Shown here: piece by piece, positions 36,728 through 45,826 of the stretch
Layout of the letters: every line of letters begins with the position of its first letter
How positions within the stretch are numbered: the stretch's first letter is position 1
DNA from: PALSA-1006 sp963733265
GTDB lineage: Bacteria > Pseudomonadota > Gammaproteobacteria > Burkholderiales > Gallionellaceae
Assembly (NCBI GenBank): GCA_963733265.1
Contig: CAVTCF010000006.1
Span: forward strand, 1-64,000
Reading direction: 5' to 3'
Length of the DNA: 64,000 nucleotides
Made by a program: the position numbers and the translations under genes
Notes under the pieces: generated by a model
What the model saw: only the letters and a program-made list of their open reading frames with translations
The model's database searches: none
Told to the model about the DNA's origin: nothing

Positions 36728-37636
36728 TTAAGGAAGCGGTATCAAGTTTTCTTCAATTCCTACTTTTCCCGCCACGCCGTTAATCTGCTCAGCAATAGCC
36801 CTCAACTTACGATAGACACGCGGCTCCTCGGTATATTCAAGCATTACCTTTTTTAGCTTGTCCGCTAAAACATTTAACTCATCTTTTTTCTCATCCTTCT
36901 CACTATCGCTTATCTCAACAAAATCGGCAAAGAAATTAACCTGCCAAGGGCCATCTTTAGCCTGTGAGGCATGTGCGTTGAGAATGTCGGCCAATTTGCT
37001 TTGGGCGAGTTGAACGCGATACTCCTCCAATTTCTTTGCTGACGTGTTGCAGAAAATAACTCGCGATATGCCCGCATGATTCCGCTCAAGAAGAATTGCT
37101 TTATTGAGTGCTGGGCCAAAGACAATCGGATGTTGGTCATCATCAACCTGCCAAAATATTTCACCGGATGTAATTGCCCCGCGACAATAAAATCCTTTCA
37201 GCATCATAAAACGAGAGAGGCGAAAAATTGAGAGCAAAAGTATGCCCAAACCTTTCGCTGAATTTTCAGCACTAAACATCACGCTATCTGAAAAAGGCCG
37301 ACTTTCAATCAAGGGTTGAAGTGGTTTTTTCTCACCAAGTCGAAAAAAGAATTCTTCAGCATGATCAGTCTTTGGAATCGAAAGCGCATCAACAATTTGC
37401 CCGAGTAGTTTGTTGCGTTCCTCTTGAGGTTGCGCGTGGTGGTAAGCATCTGATGTCTTCAATACTATCTGAGTGAAGCCGAGCAAATCAACAAACCCTA
37501 CAAATCTTGTTTCGTATTGACTCTTCGGTGCATCGCTGAGCGCGATGTCTTTGTCAGTCTCGGATGAGGGGGTTACATCTGCGGGCAATTCTGGAAGACT
37601 ATCCAGGTCTGACGTGGAAGGTTCTTCGGTGTTCAA
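36728..37636 (-). CDS. Nucleotide-cyclase-like protein coupled to Panacea gene
   Basis: The protein has 302 aa. After a disordered acidic N-terminus (1-40), RFVGFVDLLGFTQIV (Asp50) and RPFSDSVMFS (Asp117) look like the two metal-binding sites of a class III cyclase core. GFYCRGAITSGEIFW and VFGPALNKAILLERNHAGISRVIF fit the later strands, including the N of the N-x-x-x-R region. Proteins with this pattern are usually left uncharacterised. The start is TTG overlapping the stop of the Panacea gene (TTGA). By analogy with Panacea toxin-antitoxin pairs this would be the toxin, but that is inference. Confidence 0.65.
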   Translation of the reverse strand: MNTEEPSTSDLDSLPELPADVTPSSETDKDIALSDAPKSQYETRFVGFVDLLGFTQIVLKTSDAYHHAQPQEERNKLLGQIVDALSIPKTDHAEEFFFRLGEKKPLQPLIESRPFSDSVMFSAENSAKGLGILLLSIFRLSRFMMLKGFYCRGAITSGEIFWQVDDDQHPIVFGPALNKAILLERNHAGISRVIFCNTSAKKLEEYRVQLAQSKLADILNAHASQAKDGPWQVNFFADFVEISDSEKDEKKDELNVLADKLKKVMLEYTEEPRVYRKLRAIAEQINGVAGKVGIEENLIPLP

Positions 37637-38118
37637 CTATTTGCCTTTTGTTTCGCTTTTTTGATCCACTCCTTAAAGTAAGTCGAGATCGTCGCAGTTG
37701 ATATTTCAGCTGAGAAATTAAAGGGATCGTTGTAGACTGGATACCAAGGGCTATCTTGAAGGTGTGTGAAATTAGAAAGGCTGATAGCAGAGAGTCCGCC
37801 ATACAACTCTACCACGCGCCTAACCAATTTCTTCTGATCTTCGCTTAATATGCCGCCCTCGTTTGAGAATGGATGATTAACAGGAATTTCCCCTGAGAAA
37901 TATATTTTGAATTTGTGATAGACAGAAGGAACTACCGGGCCATATTTCCAAGCCTCGATAGCGTCTTCAAATAAGGAGGCATCATTGTTCACTGCCAAGT
38001 GAATGCCTTGGGCAAGATAGAGCAACTTTTGCAGTTTCATGTTGCTGATGGACTTGCCGGTTTCGTGTGCTACACGAATTACCTCATTAGCCACATCAAC
38101 TGCACTCAAAGTGGTCAC
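37633..38118 (-). CDS. Panacea/SocA-like (DUF4065) antitoxin-domain protein
   Basis: The protein has 161 aa from GTG 38118, with GAGGAG 7 bases upstream. The DUF4065 signature is clear: AVDVANEVIRVAHETGKSISNMKLQKLLYLAQG, then AIEAWKYGPVVPSVYHKFK. The family includes SocA and the Panacea domain, which neutralises many unrelated toxins by direct binding. It is the first gene of a two-gene unit with the cyclase-like gene, the usual antitoxin position. The 225 bp upstream (38119-38343) hold the likely promoter. Confidence 0.88.
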   Translation of the reverse strand: MTTLSAVDVANEVIRVAHETGKSISNMKLQKLLYLAQGIHLAVNNDASLFEDAIEAWKYGPVVPSVYHKFKIYFSGEIPVNHPFSNEGGILSEDQKKLVRRVVELYGGLSAISLSNFTHLQDSPWYPVYNDPFNFSAEISTATISTYFKEWIKKAKQKANS

Positions 38119-38343
38119 GCCCAATCTCCTCTATACAATATAGTGATAGCATAACATATGAACGAGGCAAGCGGTTCGGCTGATGGGCGGCGCAAACTGT
38201 TCCAATGATGGGAAAATGACTTGCCACTTACTAGCGCGAGGCAACTGTCATCCCGCTAAAAGCCAAAGCGGCTTGATGGTTTACAGCATAGTCAGCAAGC
38301 AATGTAATGGGAGAATTATCCAGCACTTGTTATCGGCAGAGAC

Positions 38344-41300
38344 CTACACAATCCGTTCGAACATTTTCTTCAAATACACTTGCCCACCGTCAGGCATAAA
38401 CAACACATTCCGATCTTCCAGTTCTGCTTGCTCGCAGGTCACGTTCAGCAGGTTTTTAAACTGCGTCCCTGAAACGATAAAGGCATTCAACGTCAGCTTC
38501 GGATCACCCAGCTTTTTCTGTATCACCTTCACTTCTTTGTATAGCCCAAGCTTGGGGTCGTTCAGGTTCATCTGGCGCAGACCTTTGGGGTCAATGAAAT
38601 TCAGCCATTGCTCGCCGGTAGCATCGTCAACCAACCACAACAAGAAATCCGGGTAGAAGTTGCCTGCCAAGGCAAAGCCCAAGCCTTTGGCTTTGGTGTC
38701 GGCATTGCGCAGCAGGTAAAGGCTGCGCTTGCCTATCACCTGCAAACCAAGGGGCGACTTATAGAACGCATCGAGGTCGCGCACAAATTGAACTTCGCTG
38801 GGAGCATCGAATGACAGCGGGCGCATTTTCAGCGGCACCGCACCATTGTTTATCGATGAGCCATCCAAAGTTGAAAACAAGGGGTAATACAGATGACTGC
38901 CAAAACAAATGGCGACCATTTGTCCAGCATTCCATTGGCTCGCTTCACCCAGCTTGCCGTCCTTCACCAGAGACTGAAGAACCTTAAGCTTCTTCTCGTA
39001 TTCTTCGCCACCATCGTCGTTGTCTATCTCGAAGTGATACACCTTGAGCAAGGCATCATCGTCTTCTTTCACGTTCACGATGTCGTAGAACTGGCCTTCA
39101 TAAGCCGTTTTCAGCGTCTTGTAAAAACGGTCGGTATAGTCTTGCAACAATCGGATGAGGATGTCTTCCTGCTTGGCTATGTCGGCGATGTTGCGAATGG
39201 CCAGCTCGGCTTGCGGAATATAGAGCGTGTACCAATCATCGCGGGTTAGGCAGAAATCCATCAAGCGCGAACGTTCCAGCCGCAGGTTGCTCCAACTGCG
39301 TAATTGTTTGAATTCCTGCACCGCCAGATAAATCCGGTCGAAATCAAACAGAGCCATGGTGTCGCTTGCGATCTTGCCTTTCTTGCGGGTGTTGGCATCT
39401 GCTGCTGTGTTGATTTTATTCTGCGTGCTCATGGCTTCTATCTTTGGATATAAATCCAGTTCGATATGAGCGTCTTTTATCTTGCCTTCAAACTCGGCAG
39501 GCACTTCATATAGCCATGGAAAATGAGTGCGCTTGAATCCTTTGATCTGGTTGTCTTTGTAGCCGTCCTTCAGCGCCAGCGTCTTGAGCTTGTTCGTTGG
39601 TAGATTGGTTTTGGTTTCAAAATCGAGCTGGATCATTTCATCGGAAGTCGCCACTCCCTCTTCTTTCAGATATTCCTTGAAGGTGGCCATGTACCCAGCA
39701 TTCACACCGAAGATATTCAGTGTTTCCAGTCGCTCAAGGTGAACCCCTTTTGGCCGTTGACTAGGCGTGCTGCGTTTGAGTGAATACTCCTTGCCTTTCA
39801 AGCGCACACCGCGCCCGAATAATTGGATGATTTGCGAGCCTTCGCCTTTGCCCATGTTGAGCAAGCCCATCGTGGAGACGCGCCAGCTGCTCCAGCCTTC
39901 GGTAAATTTGCGCGAGCCTATCAATACGTGCAACTGGCTATCCTTGCTGTTCAGCGTACCGAACATCGAACCGCCAAAGTCATCCGCCTCGGTGTCGAAT
40001 AACTTCAGATTTTCAGCCTTCTCGGCTTCCCTGAAAAATCCGGCATCATCACCGATATTGATCAGACCAAAAGGTTCGGCATCACCGACGCGCAACGCCA
40101 ACTCACCCTTGCTGCTCTTCAGGTTGACCACCTTCAACCGCTGATTGGCATCGGCATTGAATAGCTTCTTGAGAATGTCGGCATAAACAGCATCGGCAGT
40201 AAATTGCATCAATGGCGTAAAGCGATTATGGAAAATATCCCGGTCTTTGGCATCCAACAAGCGCGGAGTATTTGAAAGCAGGTCTTTGATCCAAAGCTTG
40301 GTTTGAACATCATCATTCAGAAAACCGGCCAGGAATTTCAGCACATCCAAAATATCCGAATCCTCACCCGACACGGTATTGCCGACAAACACCCATAATG
40401 GCTTTTCGATGTTGAAGTCGGCCAGCTTGCTGCGGTTTGCACCCCACAAATATTGCTGCTGATAAAAGCTCAGCAGGCAGGCGGTGAAATATTGGCGGGC
40501 AGTGTCTTCCTGCGTGTAATCCTCATCCTTCAGGTTGAGGATCAGCGATTCCTTGCCGTAGCCGTCTTCGTAAAAAAACTTGTAGGAGTAGTCGAACAGA
40601 ATGCTTTTGGCGTAAATCTCCCGCGTCGCCAGCGTGCGCGCCCTGCGCTTGTCTGCGCTGGTCAGCGTCAACTGCTGCTTTTGTGCATCGTCCAGTTTTT
40701 TCAGGTTGGTCGTATCAAACAGAACCTTCGCTTTTTTCTTGCGCGTTTCCTCTTCTGCCTTGAGTACCGTCAAGCCTTTCGCCACCGCCTGCCCGAAGGT
40801 GGCGGAATACTCGAAAGCAAAGCCGCCGCGAACCAGCGCTTCACGCCTGCTCATCCAAGCACCGGCTGCCGTTCCCGTGCCGCGATGCCCCTCATCCACC
40901 AGCACCAGATTGTTGCCCTCGAAGGCTTCAACCGCGATCGTCTTGTCGCCCATCTCATCGCCCAGCTTGTTGATGTCGATGATCTCAATCGTGCCTTTGA
41001 AAACGCCGCTACGGTTTTTATCGAATAGGCGGCAGAAACCAAAACCCGAGAGCTGCAATTCCGCCAGATGCTGGCGCGACAAGCCTTCATTGGGCGTGAG
41101 CAAAATGATCTTGTCCGGGTAAGCATTTTTTTGGCCGCTCTGGAAGTATTGCAGATACTGCTTGATGTTGATATGCAACAGCAGCGTCTTACCGCTGCCG
41201 GTGGCATTCCAAAAAGCCAGCTTGTTCAATTCGTCCGCATCAAATGGCTGGAAACAATGCTCCGCCTCCTTATTCGCCACCAAGTCGGCGTTGTAAGCCT

Positions 41301-41685
41301 GCATTGCCTCATTCAAGCCATCCAGCAATTGCTGCCGCTGGTTGAAATACCAGTCCAGATAAATCTCGGTAAACAGCAGCGAGAGATACTGGAAATACTT
41401 CATATTGAGCACGGCGCCTTCGATCTTGTTGCGCTGTTCGGTGATGGCATTCCAGTGCTGCACGATGTTCAAATCGTAGCGGCGTGTATCCTGTTCGCTG
41501 ATGCGATCCACCTCGAACAGATTCTGGTGCAACTCGTGGAAAAAACCGGTTTGACCATCCTCATCTATACCCTCGTGCCGGTCTTCACCCAAGCGGTTTT
41601 TCAGTGCGGCCAGACTGCCGCCTTTGAAAAACCCCATCATCCACTGGTTGAGCACCAGCTCCTTGTGGAAGCTGCGCTTTGCCAT
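38344..41685 (-). CDS. Type III-like restriction subunit (Res helicase-nuclease)
   Basis: The protein has 1113 aa. SF2 helicase with Walker A FWNATGSGKT (about residue 158) and VDEGHRG as the DEAD box. A C-terminal PD-(D/E)XK nuclease has FYPDF (Pro1012-Asp1013) and FIDPKGL (Asp1032, Lys1034), so cleavage residues are intact. The ATG shares its A with the mod stop codon (TAATG), giving tight coupling. Together with Mod it should cut unmethylated DNA after ATP-driven sliding. The length and gene set (with an SNF2 helicase) differ from classical EcoP1/P15 systems. Confidence 0.88.
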   Translation of the reverse strand: MAKRSFHKELVLNQWMMGFFKGGSLAALKNRLGEDRHEGIDEDGQTGFFHELHQNLFEVDRISEQDTRRYDLNIVQHWNAITEQRNKIEGAVLNMKYFQYLSLLFTEIYLDWYFNQRQQLLDGLNEAMQAYNADLVANKEAEHCFQPFDADELNKLAFWNATGSGKTLLLHINIKQYLQYFQSGQKNAYPDKIILLTPNEGLSRQHLAELQLSGFGFCRLFDKNRSGVFKGTIEIIDINKLGDEMGDKTIAVEAFEGNNLVLVDEGHRGTGTAAGAWMSRREALVRGGFAFEYSATFGQAVAKGLTVLKAEEETRKKKAKVLFDTTNLKKLDDAQKQQLTLTSADKRRARTLATREIYAKSILFDYSYKFFYEDGYGKESLILNLKDEDYTQEDTARQYFTACLLSFYQQQYLWGANRSKLADFNIEKPLWVFVGNTVSGEDSDILDVLKFLAGFLNDDVQTKLWIKDLLSNTPRLLDAKDRDIFHNRFTPLMQFTADAVYADILKKLFNADANQRLKVVNLKSSKGELALRVGDAEPFGLINIGDDAGFFREAEKAENLKLFDTEADDFGGSMFGTLNSKDSQLHVLIGSRKFTEGWSSWRVSTMGLLNMGKGEGSQIIQLFGRGVRLKGKEYSLKRSTPSQRPKGVHLERLETLNIFGVNAGYMATFKEYLKEEGVATSDEMIQLDFETKTNLPTNKLKTLALKDGYKDNQIKGFKRTHFPWLYEVPAEFEGKIKDAHIELDLYPKIEAMSTQNKINTAADANTRKKGKIASDTMALFDFDRIYLAVQEFKQLRSWSNLRLERSRLMDFCLTRDDWYTLYIPQAELAIRNIADIAKQEDILIRLLQDYTDRFYKTLKTAYEGQFYDIVNVKEDDDALLKVYHFEIDNDDGGEEYEKKLKVLQSLVKDGKLGEASQWNAGQMVAICFGSHLYYPLFSTLDGSSINNGAVPLKMRPLSFDAPSEVQFVRDLDAFYKSPLGLQVIGKRSLYLLRNADTKAKGLGFALAGNFYPDFLLWLVDDATGEQWLNFIDPKGLRQMNLNDPKLGLYKEVKVIQKKLGDPKLTLNAFIVSGTQFKNLLNVTCEQAELEDRNVLFMPDGGQVYLKKMFERIV

Positions 41686-44600
41686 TACACGCTCTCCACT
41701 GCAAACATGCGGCTTAGAAACTCCGGCTCGATTTGGCGGATTTTCAGTTTCTTTTCATTGCCGCCTTCGGAATCGAGGCCGACGAATACGGCGGGGATGT
41801 TGTGGTCGCCGTTGATATAGACGACCTCGAATTCGCTGTCCGCCGGGTTAATCGCGAGCTTGTTGCAAAGACGGTTCAAGGTTTCGTAATCTACCAGCGC
41901 CACGTCGCGCCACAACACCAGCGTTTTCTCACCCGTCGGCAGCCAGCCCGTGACCGACACAAAACCCTGCTCCCGCTGCATGTCGATATGCTTCACGCGC
42001 AAACCGATCAGGTAGTTGAAGGTTTCCACCAAGTCTATACTGCGCTCTTGATAAGCCCCCGCCGAATCCACCGCCACTTTCAGCTTGCAGTCAAAGGGCT
42101 TATTGAACTGTTCCACCGATAGCAGCGAGCCACGGCTTTCGATGTCCAGCAGATAGCGCAGCAGGTAATCTTCTTGGGCTGATTGCGGCAGGGTGTCGAG
42201 CAGGCTTTGCTGTGCTTCACTGCGGCGCAGTTGCAAATTATTCAGCGTGTCCTCATAGCTTTCAATTTCCATATACTTGAACAAACCGCTTTTTGGCGAG
42301 TTGTCTATGGCTGAGCTACCACCAAAGTAAGTTCGCTGCATTCGAGGAATAACTTTGGTATAGAAATAGTCACTCACTTCAACAGCAATAAATTTTTTAC
42401 CCATTTGCAACGCTACAGACGGTGTTGTGCCACTGCCCGCAAACGGATCAACAACAAAATCATGTGAATTTTTCTCAGATGCTAATCCGATAAATTTTGA
42501 AACAAATTTCTCAGGTTTCTTGCCTCCGCTTATATCCACGCCCCCCTCTTGCCGACAATTGCCAAAGTCTCCAGCAAAATCATGGAAATTAGCAATTGGA
42601 AGATCCTTTGTGGCATTGCCATTCTTAAGGTTTTCCAGTGTGGACAATGGGATACCAGAATAGAATTTACCTTTAGTCGCGTCCTCTCGTTTTGGGCCAG
42701 TAAAGTATCTATATCCAAGCCCATCCTCCCCAATGCCAAAGACCTTGTACATACACCCTAAACCATCAAGCTCTTTCCTCGGTGCTAAATTGAGTTCGAG
42801 AAACTCGCCTGAGCTACCTTTTTGTCTGGCGAGCGAGCCAGTTGCCCAAGTCTCTTTTAACCCCTCGAATGTTGGCGGAATTTTATTGATTGAGTAACTG
42901 CCCGGTTTGAATATTTCTACCTTCTTGCCTCCTGCTTGTATCTCTGTACCTACCGACAATTCCGAGATTTTCCACTCAAACTTGTCTATGCTGTAAGGAA
43001 TATTTTCTTTTATCGGGGAAAAGGATTTGGCACCCTTTGACAAGAGAAGAACTCGTTCAATGGTTTTGTGGTAGTCACTATCTTCGGAAAGTGTCTTATT
43101 CGGATACCTCACTTGAACAAAGAAGCTAACTGGCATAGCCAAACCTACATTACCTGAAGAAACGAGACCTTCCAGATTCCCCGCCTCGCTGTCATCAATG
43201 CTGCAAAAGATAGCTCCATCATCTTTAAGTAAATCCGTAACAGTTGCCAGTCGACTACCAATGAAGGTAATCCAAGTGCTGTGCGTATAGTTATCCTTAT
43301 ATAAAAATCCGTCTTTTCCAGTGTTATATGGAGGGTCAAAATAACTGCACTTCACCTTCTGCCGATACCGTTCCGTCAACAAGCTCAACGCCTGAAAGTT
43401 GTCCCCATGTAATAACAAACCATCGAGGTTTTCATCCAGATTATCCACTGCTGCCAGCAAGGCGTGTTTGAATGCCGCATCAAACAGGACGGTATCCGCC
43501 ATTAAGTTGGGATGCGCCTTCAGGTATTCGACGCTACCCGCTTTCGCTTGCACGAACAGGTCGGCTTTGCCGCCATCCAGCATTCCCAGCGTTTCCCATT
43601 GCTCCCATTGTTGCGGGTTGGCGGCAATCGTCGGGTAAAGGCTTTCCGGCACACGGTCGAGCGTGATGCAGTAGTGCGTGGCTACGACAAATTTCTTTTT
43701 CAGCCAGAGCTTTTTTTGGAAGTCCTCCAGTTGCGCAAGGAAGGTAATCAAATCCAGCGCAATGGCGCGCAGGGTTTGGATCAGGCGCAGATTTTTTTCG
43801 ATGTCGGCAAACTTTTCGGCATTCTGCACGTCATCGAGGTGCATGACTTCGTTCTTGATGTAGAAGTCCAATTCCTTCCGTAGAAAACCGCCTAAATCCT
43901 TGTGGATGAAGTAGTCCGCCGTATTCCTGGTGGTGTAGCTGGTGAGGCATTTTTCCAGCAGGGTGCGCTGCAGGTTCGTCTCGGTGGGTTCACGCTTGCT
44001 CAAGGCCAGCCAGCGGGTTTTGACGTTAACGTCGGCCAGCACCTTTTCTACCGCATCGAGCACCAGCGCGTCTTGCTTGCTGCCTTTGGGCATGGCCTTG
44101 TATTCAAAGCGCAGGACGAGTTCGCCATTTTCTTCGGTTACTGGCTGCAAGATTTCTTCACATTCGTCACCTTCGTCATCGGCGATGGTGCGATGAGTAT
44201 CTTTCTCGATCAGGGCAAAACGGCGCTCCTTGTCGTTGTCCTTGCGGTTGTCCTTGGCCGTGTCCGCCGTGGACAAACGAAAGCGCACGCTGCGTCCATC
44301 ATCCAGCTTGAATGCATAGTTGGAAAAGTTTTCGCCGCTCTTGGTGTAATACTGGTCTTTGTTCGCCCAGTGCAGCATCACTTCTTCACCGGCATAGGGG
44401 ATGGCGTAGGTGTCACCCTTGTAGCGGCGCTGGCTGATAAAGTCGCCGCTGTCGTAGTAGCGGGAAAAGAAGGTGAGCAGGTGCGAGAACGCCGCATTTT
44501 CGTGTTCGGATGTGCCGACGCCATATTCGGCCAGCTTTTGCTTTAATTCACGCACCTTGGGCACGGTATCGGGATCGATGCCATCGGCGCGGTATTGCGC

Positions 44601-44816
44601 TTCTTTCTCTTTAAGCTCCTTGTGCAAGCCTTCCACATTGGCCGCGCCGGAAGCCGCCAGGCTTTCGCCCACCTTGGCCTTGAGGCGATTTTCCAGATAG
44701 TCGTTGATTTCCACTACACGGGCATTGAGGATGCGATAGACGCCAAAATCCAGTTCGGGCCGGTCGATCTGGAATATTTCTTTCAGTTTCTTAACGAGGT
44801 CGTCGTATTTACTCAT
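41685..44816 (-). CDS. Type III-like adenine DNA methyltransferase (Mod)
   Basis: The protein has 1043 aa, longer than classical Mod (about 650). Motif IV DPPY is at 494-497 and motif I FAGSG at 792-796. The order IV then I marks a beta-class N6-adenine/N4-cytosine enzyme. The 450 residues before the catalytic domain are mostly helical and unassigned. The target recognition region probably lies between the motifs (about 560-780), where codon use is more A+T-rich. The start is ATG 44816. It is the first gene of the mod-res pair. Confidence 0.88.
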   Translation of the reverse strand: MSKYDDLVKKLKEIFQIDRPELDFGVYRILNARVVEINDYLENRLKAKVGESLAASGAANVEGLHKELKEKEAQYRADGIDPDTVPKVRELKQKLAEYGVGTSEHENAAFSHLLTFFSRYYDSGDFISQRRYKGDTYAIPYAGEEVMLHWANKDQYYTKSGENFSNYAFKLDDGRSVRFRLSTADTAKDNRKDNDKERRFALIEKDTHRTIADDEGDECEEILQPVTEENGELVLRFEYKAMPKGSKQDALVLDAVEKVLADVNVKTRWLALSKREPTETNLQRTLLEKCLTSYTTRNTADYFIHKDLGGFLRKELDFYIKNEVMHLDDVQNAEKFADIEKNLRLIQTLRAIALDLITFLAQLEDFQKKLWLKKKFVVATHYCITLDRVPESLYPTIAANPQQWEQWETLGMLDGGKADLFVQAKAGSVEYLKAHPNLMADTVLFDAAFKHALLAAVDNLDENLDGLLLHGDNFQALSLLTERYRQKVKCSYFDPPYNTGKDGFLYKDNYTHSTWITFIGSRLATVTDLLKDDGAIFCSIDDSEAGNLEGLVSSGNVGLAMPVSFFVQVRYPNKTLSEDSDYHKTIERVLLLSKGAKSFSPIKENIPYSIDKFEWKISELSVGTEIQAGGKKVEIFKPGSYSINKIPPTFEGLKETWATGSLARQKGSSGEFLELNLAPRKELDGLGCMYKVFGIGEDGLGYRYFTGPKREDATKGKFYSGIPLSTLENLKNGNATKDLPIANFHDFAGDFGNCRQEGGVDISGGKKPEKFVSKFIGLASEKNSHDFVVDPFAGSGTTPSVALQMGKKFIAVEVSDYFYTKVIPRMQRTYFGGSSAIDNSPKSGLFKYMEIESYEDTLNNLQLRRSEAQQSLLDTLPQSAQEDYLLRYLLDIESRGSLLSVEQFNKPFDCKLKVAVDSAGAYQERSIDLVETFNYLIGLRVKHIDMQREQGFVSVTGWLPTGEKTLVLWRDVALVDYETLNRLCNKLAINPADSEFEVVYINGDHNIPAVFVGLDSEGGNEKKLKIRQIEPEFLSRMFAVESV

Positions 44817-44877
44817 GGTTGGTTCCGTAAGTGTGTTGCGTGTATTCGGTTAAATCATCATCCACGAAGGTTAGACC

Positions 44878-44928
44878 TAAAAAAGAAACCCCCCATGGTG
44901 CGCAGTTCTTACGGAATGCGTGGGGGGT
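44878..44928 (-). terminator. Intrinsic terminator between SNF2 helicase and mod
   Basis: ACCCCCCA (44888-44895) pairs with TGGGGGGT (44921-44928), with an inner CGCA/TGCG pair. On the minus strand it is followed by TTTCTTTTTT. It should end transcripts of the helicase gene before mod, so mod-res has its own promoter in 44817-44887. Confidence 0.85.
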
Positions 44929-45000
44929 GTTGTTGCAACAATCATATTGAGCGTAAAAGAGTTCGTCAACCTATATAAAGGTGCGGATACTGCTAATATG

Positions 45001-45560
45001 TCAAATCACTTCCCATTCAATCGTAAATAGCCGCTTTGACTCCGTTTTTTGGGTGAGACGGCGCTCCAGCGATTCTATCAGAGTATCGCGTTTTTCGATG
45101 ATGCTGTCTTCGACCTGGAAAATCTCTTGCCGCTGGCGGCGTTGTTGCTTTTCCAGCTTCTGAATCTTTTGCTGAATTTCGTGTTGCTCATCAAGATTCG
45201 TGGCAAGCCTTGCTTGGCGCTGGAAGATTTTTATTTGTTCCTTGGTGTCCTTAAGCGCTTTTTCCGCTGCCAGCACCAGATCATCCGCCCACTTTTCCAG
45301 CTTTTCACGCGCTTCATTGAAGTGCTGGCTATTGGCTTCCAAGGATTGGCTGATGGTTGCCTTGGCATGGCGCTGTGCTTCGGCAGCGAGCCTTTGGGTA
45401 ATGGTATCGGGTAGGATGGCCGCGCCAGTATTTTCCGCGATGCAGTTAAACAGCTTCTCGCAGGTTTCCTGCTCCAAGGGCAAGCCTTGGTCGTCAATGG
45501 CGGAAAATAGCAGATGCTCTTCGCGCTCATAGCTTTCAATTGCAAGCGCGGTCAAGGTTA
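45001..45560 (-). pseudogene. SNF2-like helicase, C-terminal fragment (split by IS110)
   Basis: About 185 residues: a short beta part (LTALAIESYEREEHLLFSAIDDQGLPL), then a long coiled coil with basic heptads (EQHEIQQKIQKLEKQQRRQRQEIFQVEDSI). It is the missing C-terminus of the helicase at 47229-49584. Joining base 45560 to 47229 gives an uninterrupted frame across the insertion. A TTG at 45555 could start a stand-alone peptide, but no purpose for one is evident. Confidence 0.8.
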
Positions 45561-45826
45561 GCGCAGTAATCGGCCCTGTGCCGCAAATCGCGCCGAAGAA
45601 ACACGCCGATCACCGAACGTGGCATAGTGGAATGCGGTGCTGCGGAAGACCGGAATAGCAATGGTGCATATTGCCCGAAGGTTAGCGTGGTCATGGGTGA
45701 CGTCATCGACATTGGTGAATCGGCTTGGCGTTATAGGGACGCCGAGCCCTTATCCCGTTTAAGAGAGTGAGCTGGACGACGTACCCGATGCAGCACCACA
45801 TTCCAAAACGAATGATGGAGATAATC
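45561..45826 (+). ncRNA. Candidate bridge RNA region of the IS110 element
   Basis: IS110-group elements encode a structured bridge RNA in the long non-coding end before the recombinase gene, which pairs with donor and target DNA. This 266-bp leader is where it should be, and it is G+C-rich with short inverted repeats. The guide loops were not resolved by eye, so this is positional inference only. Confidence 0.4.
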
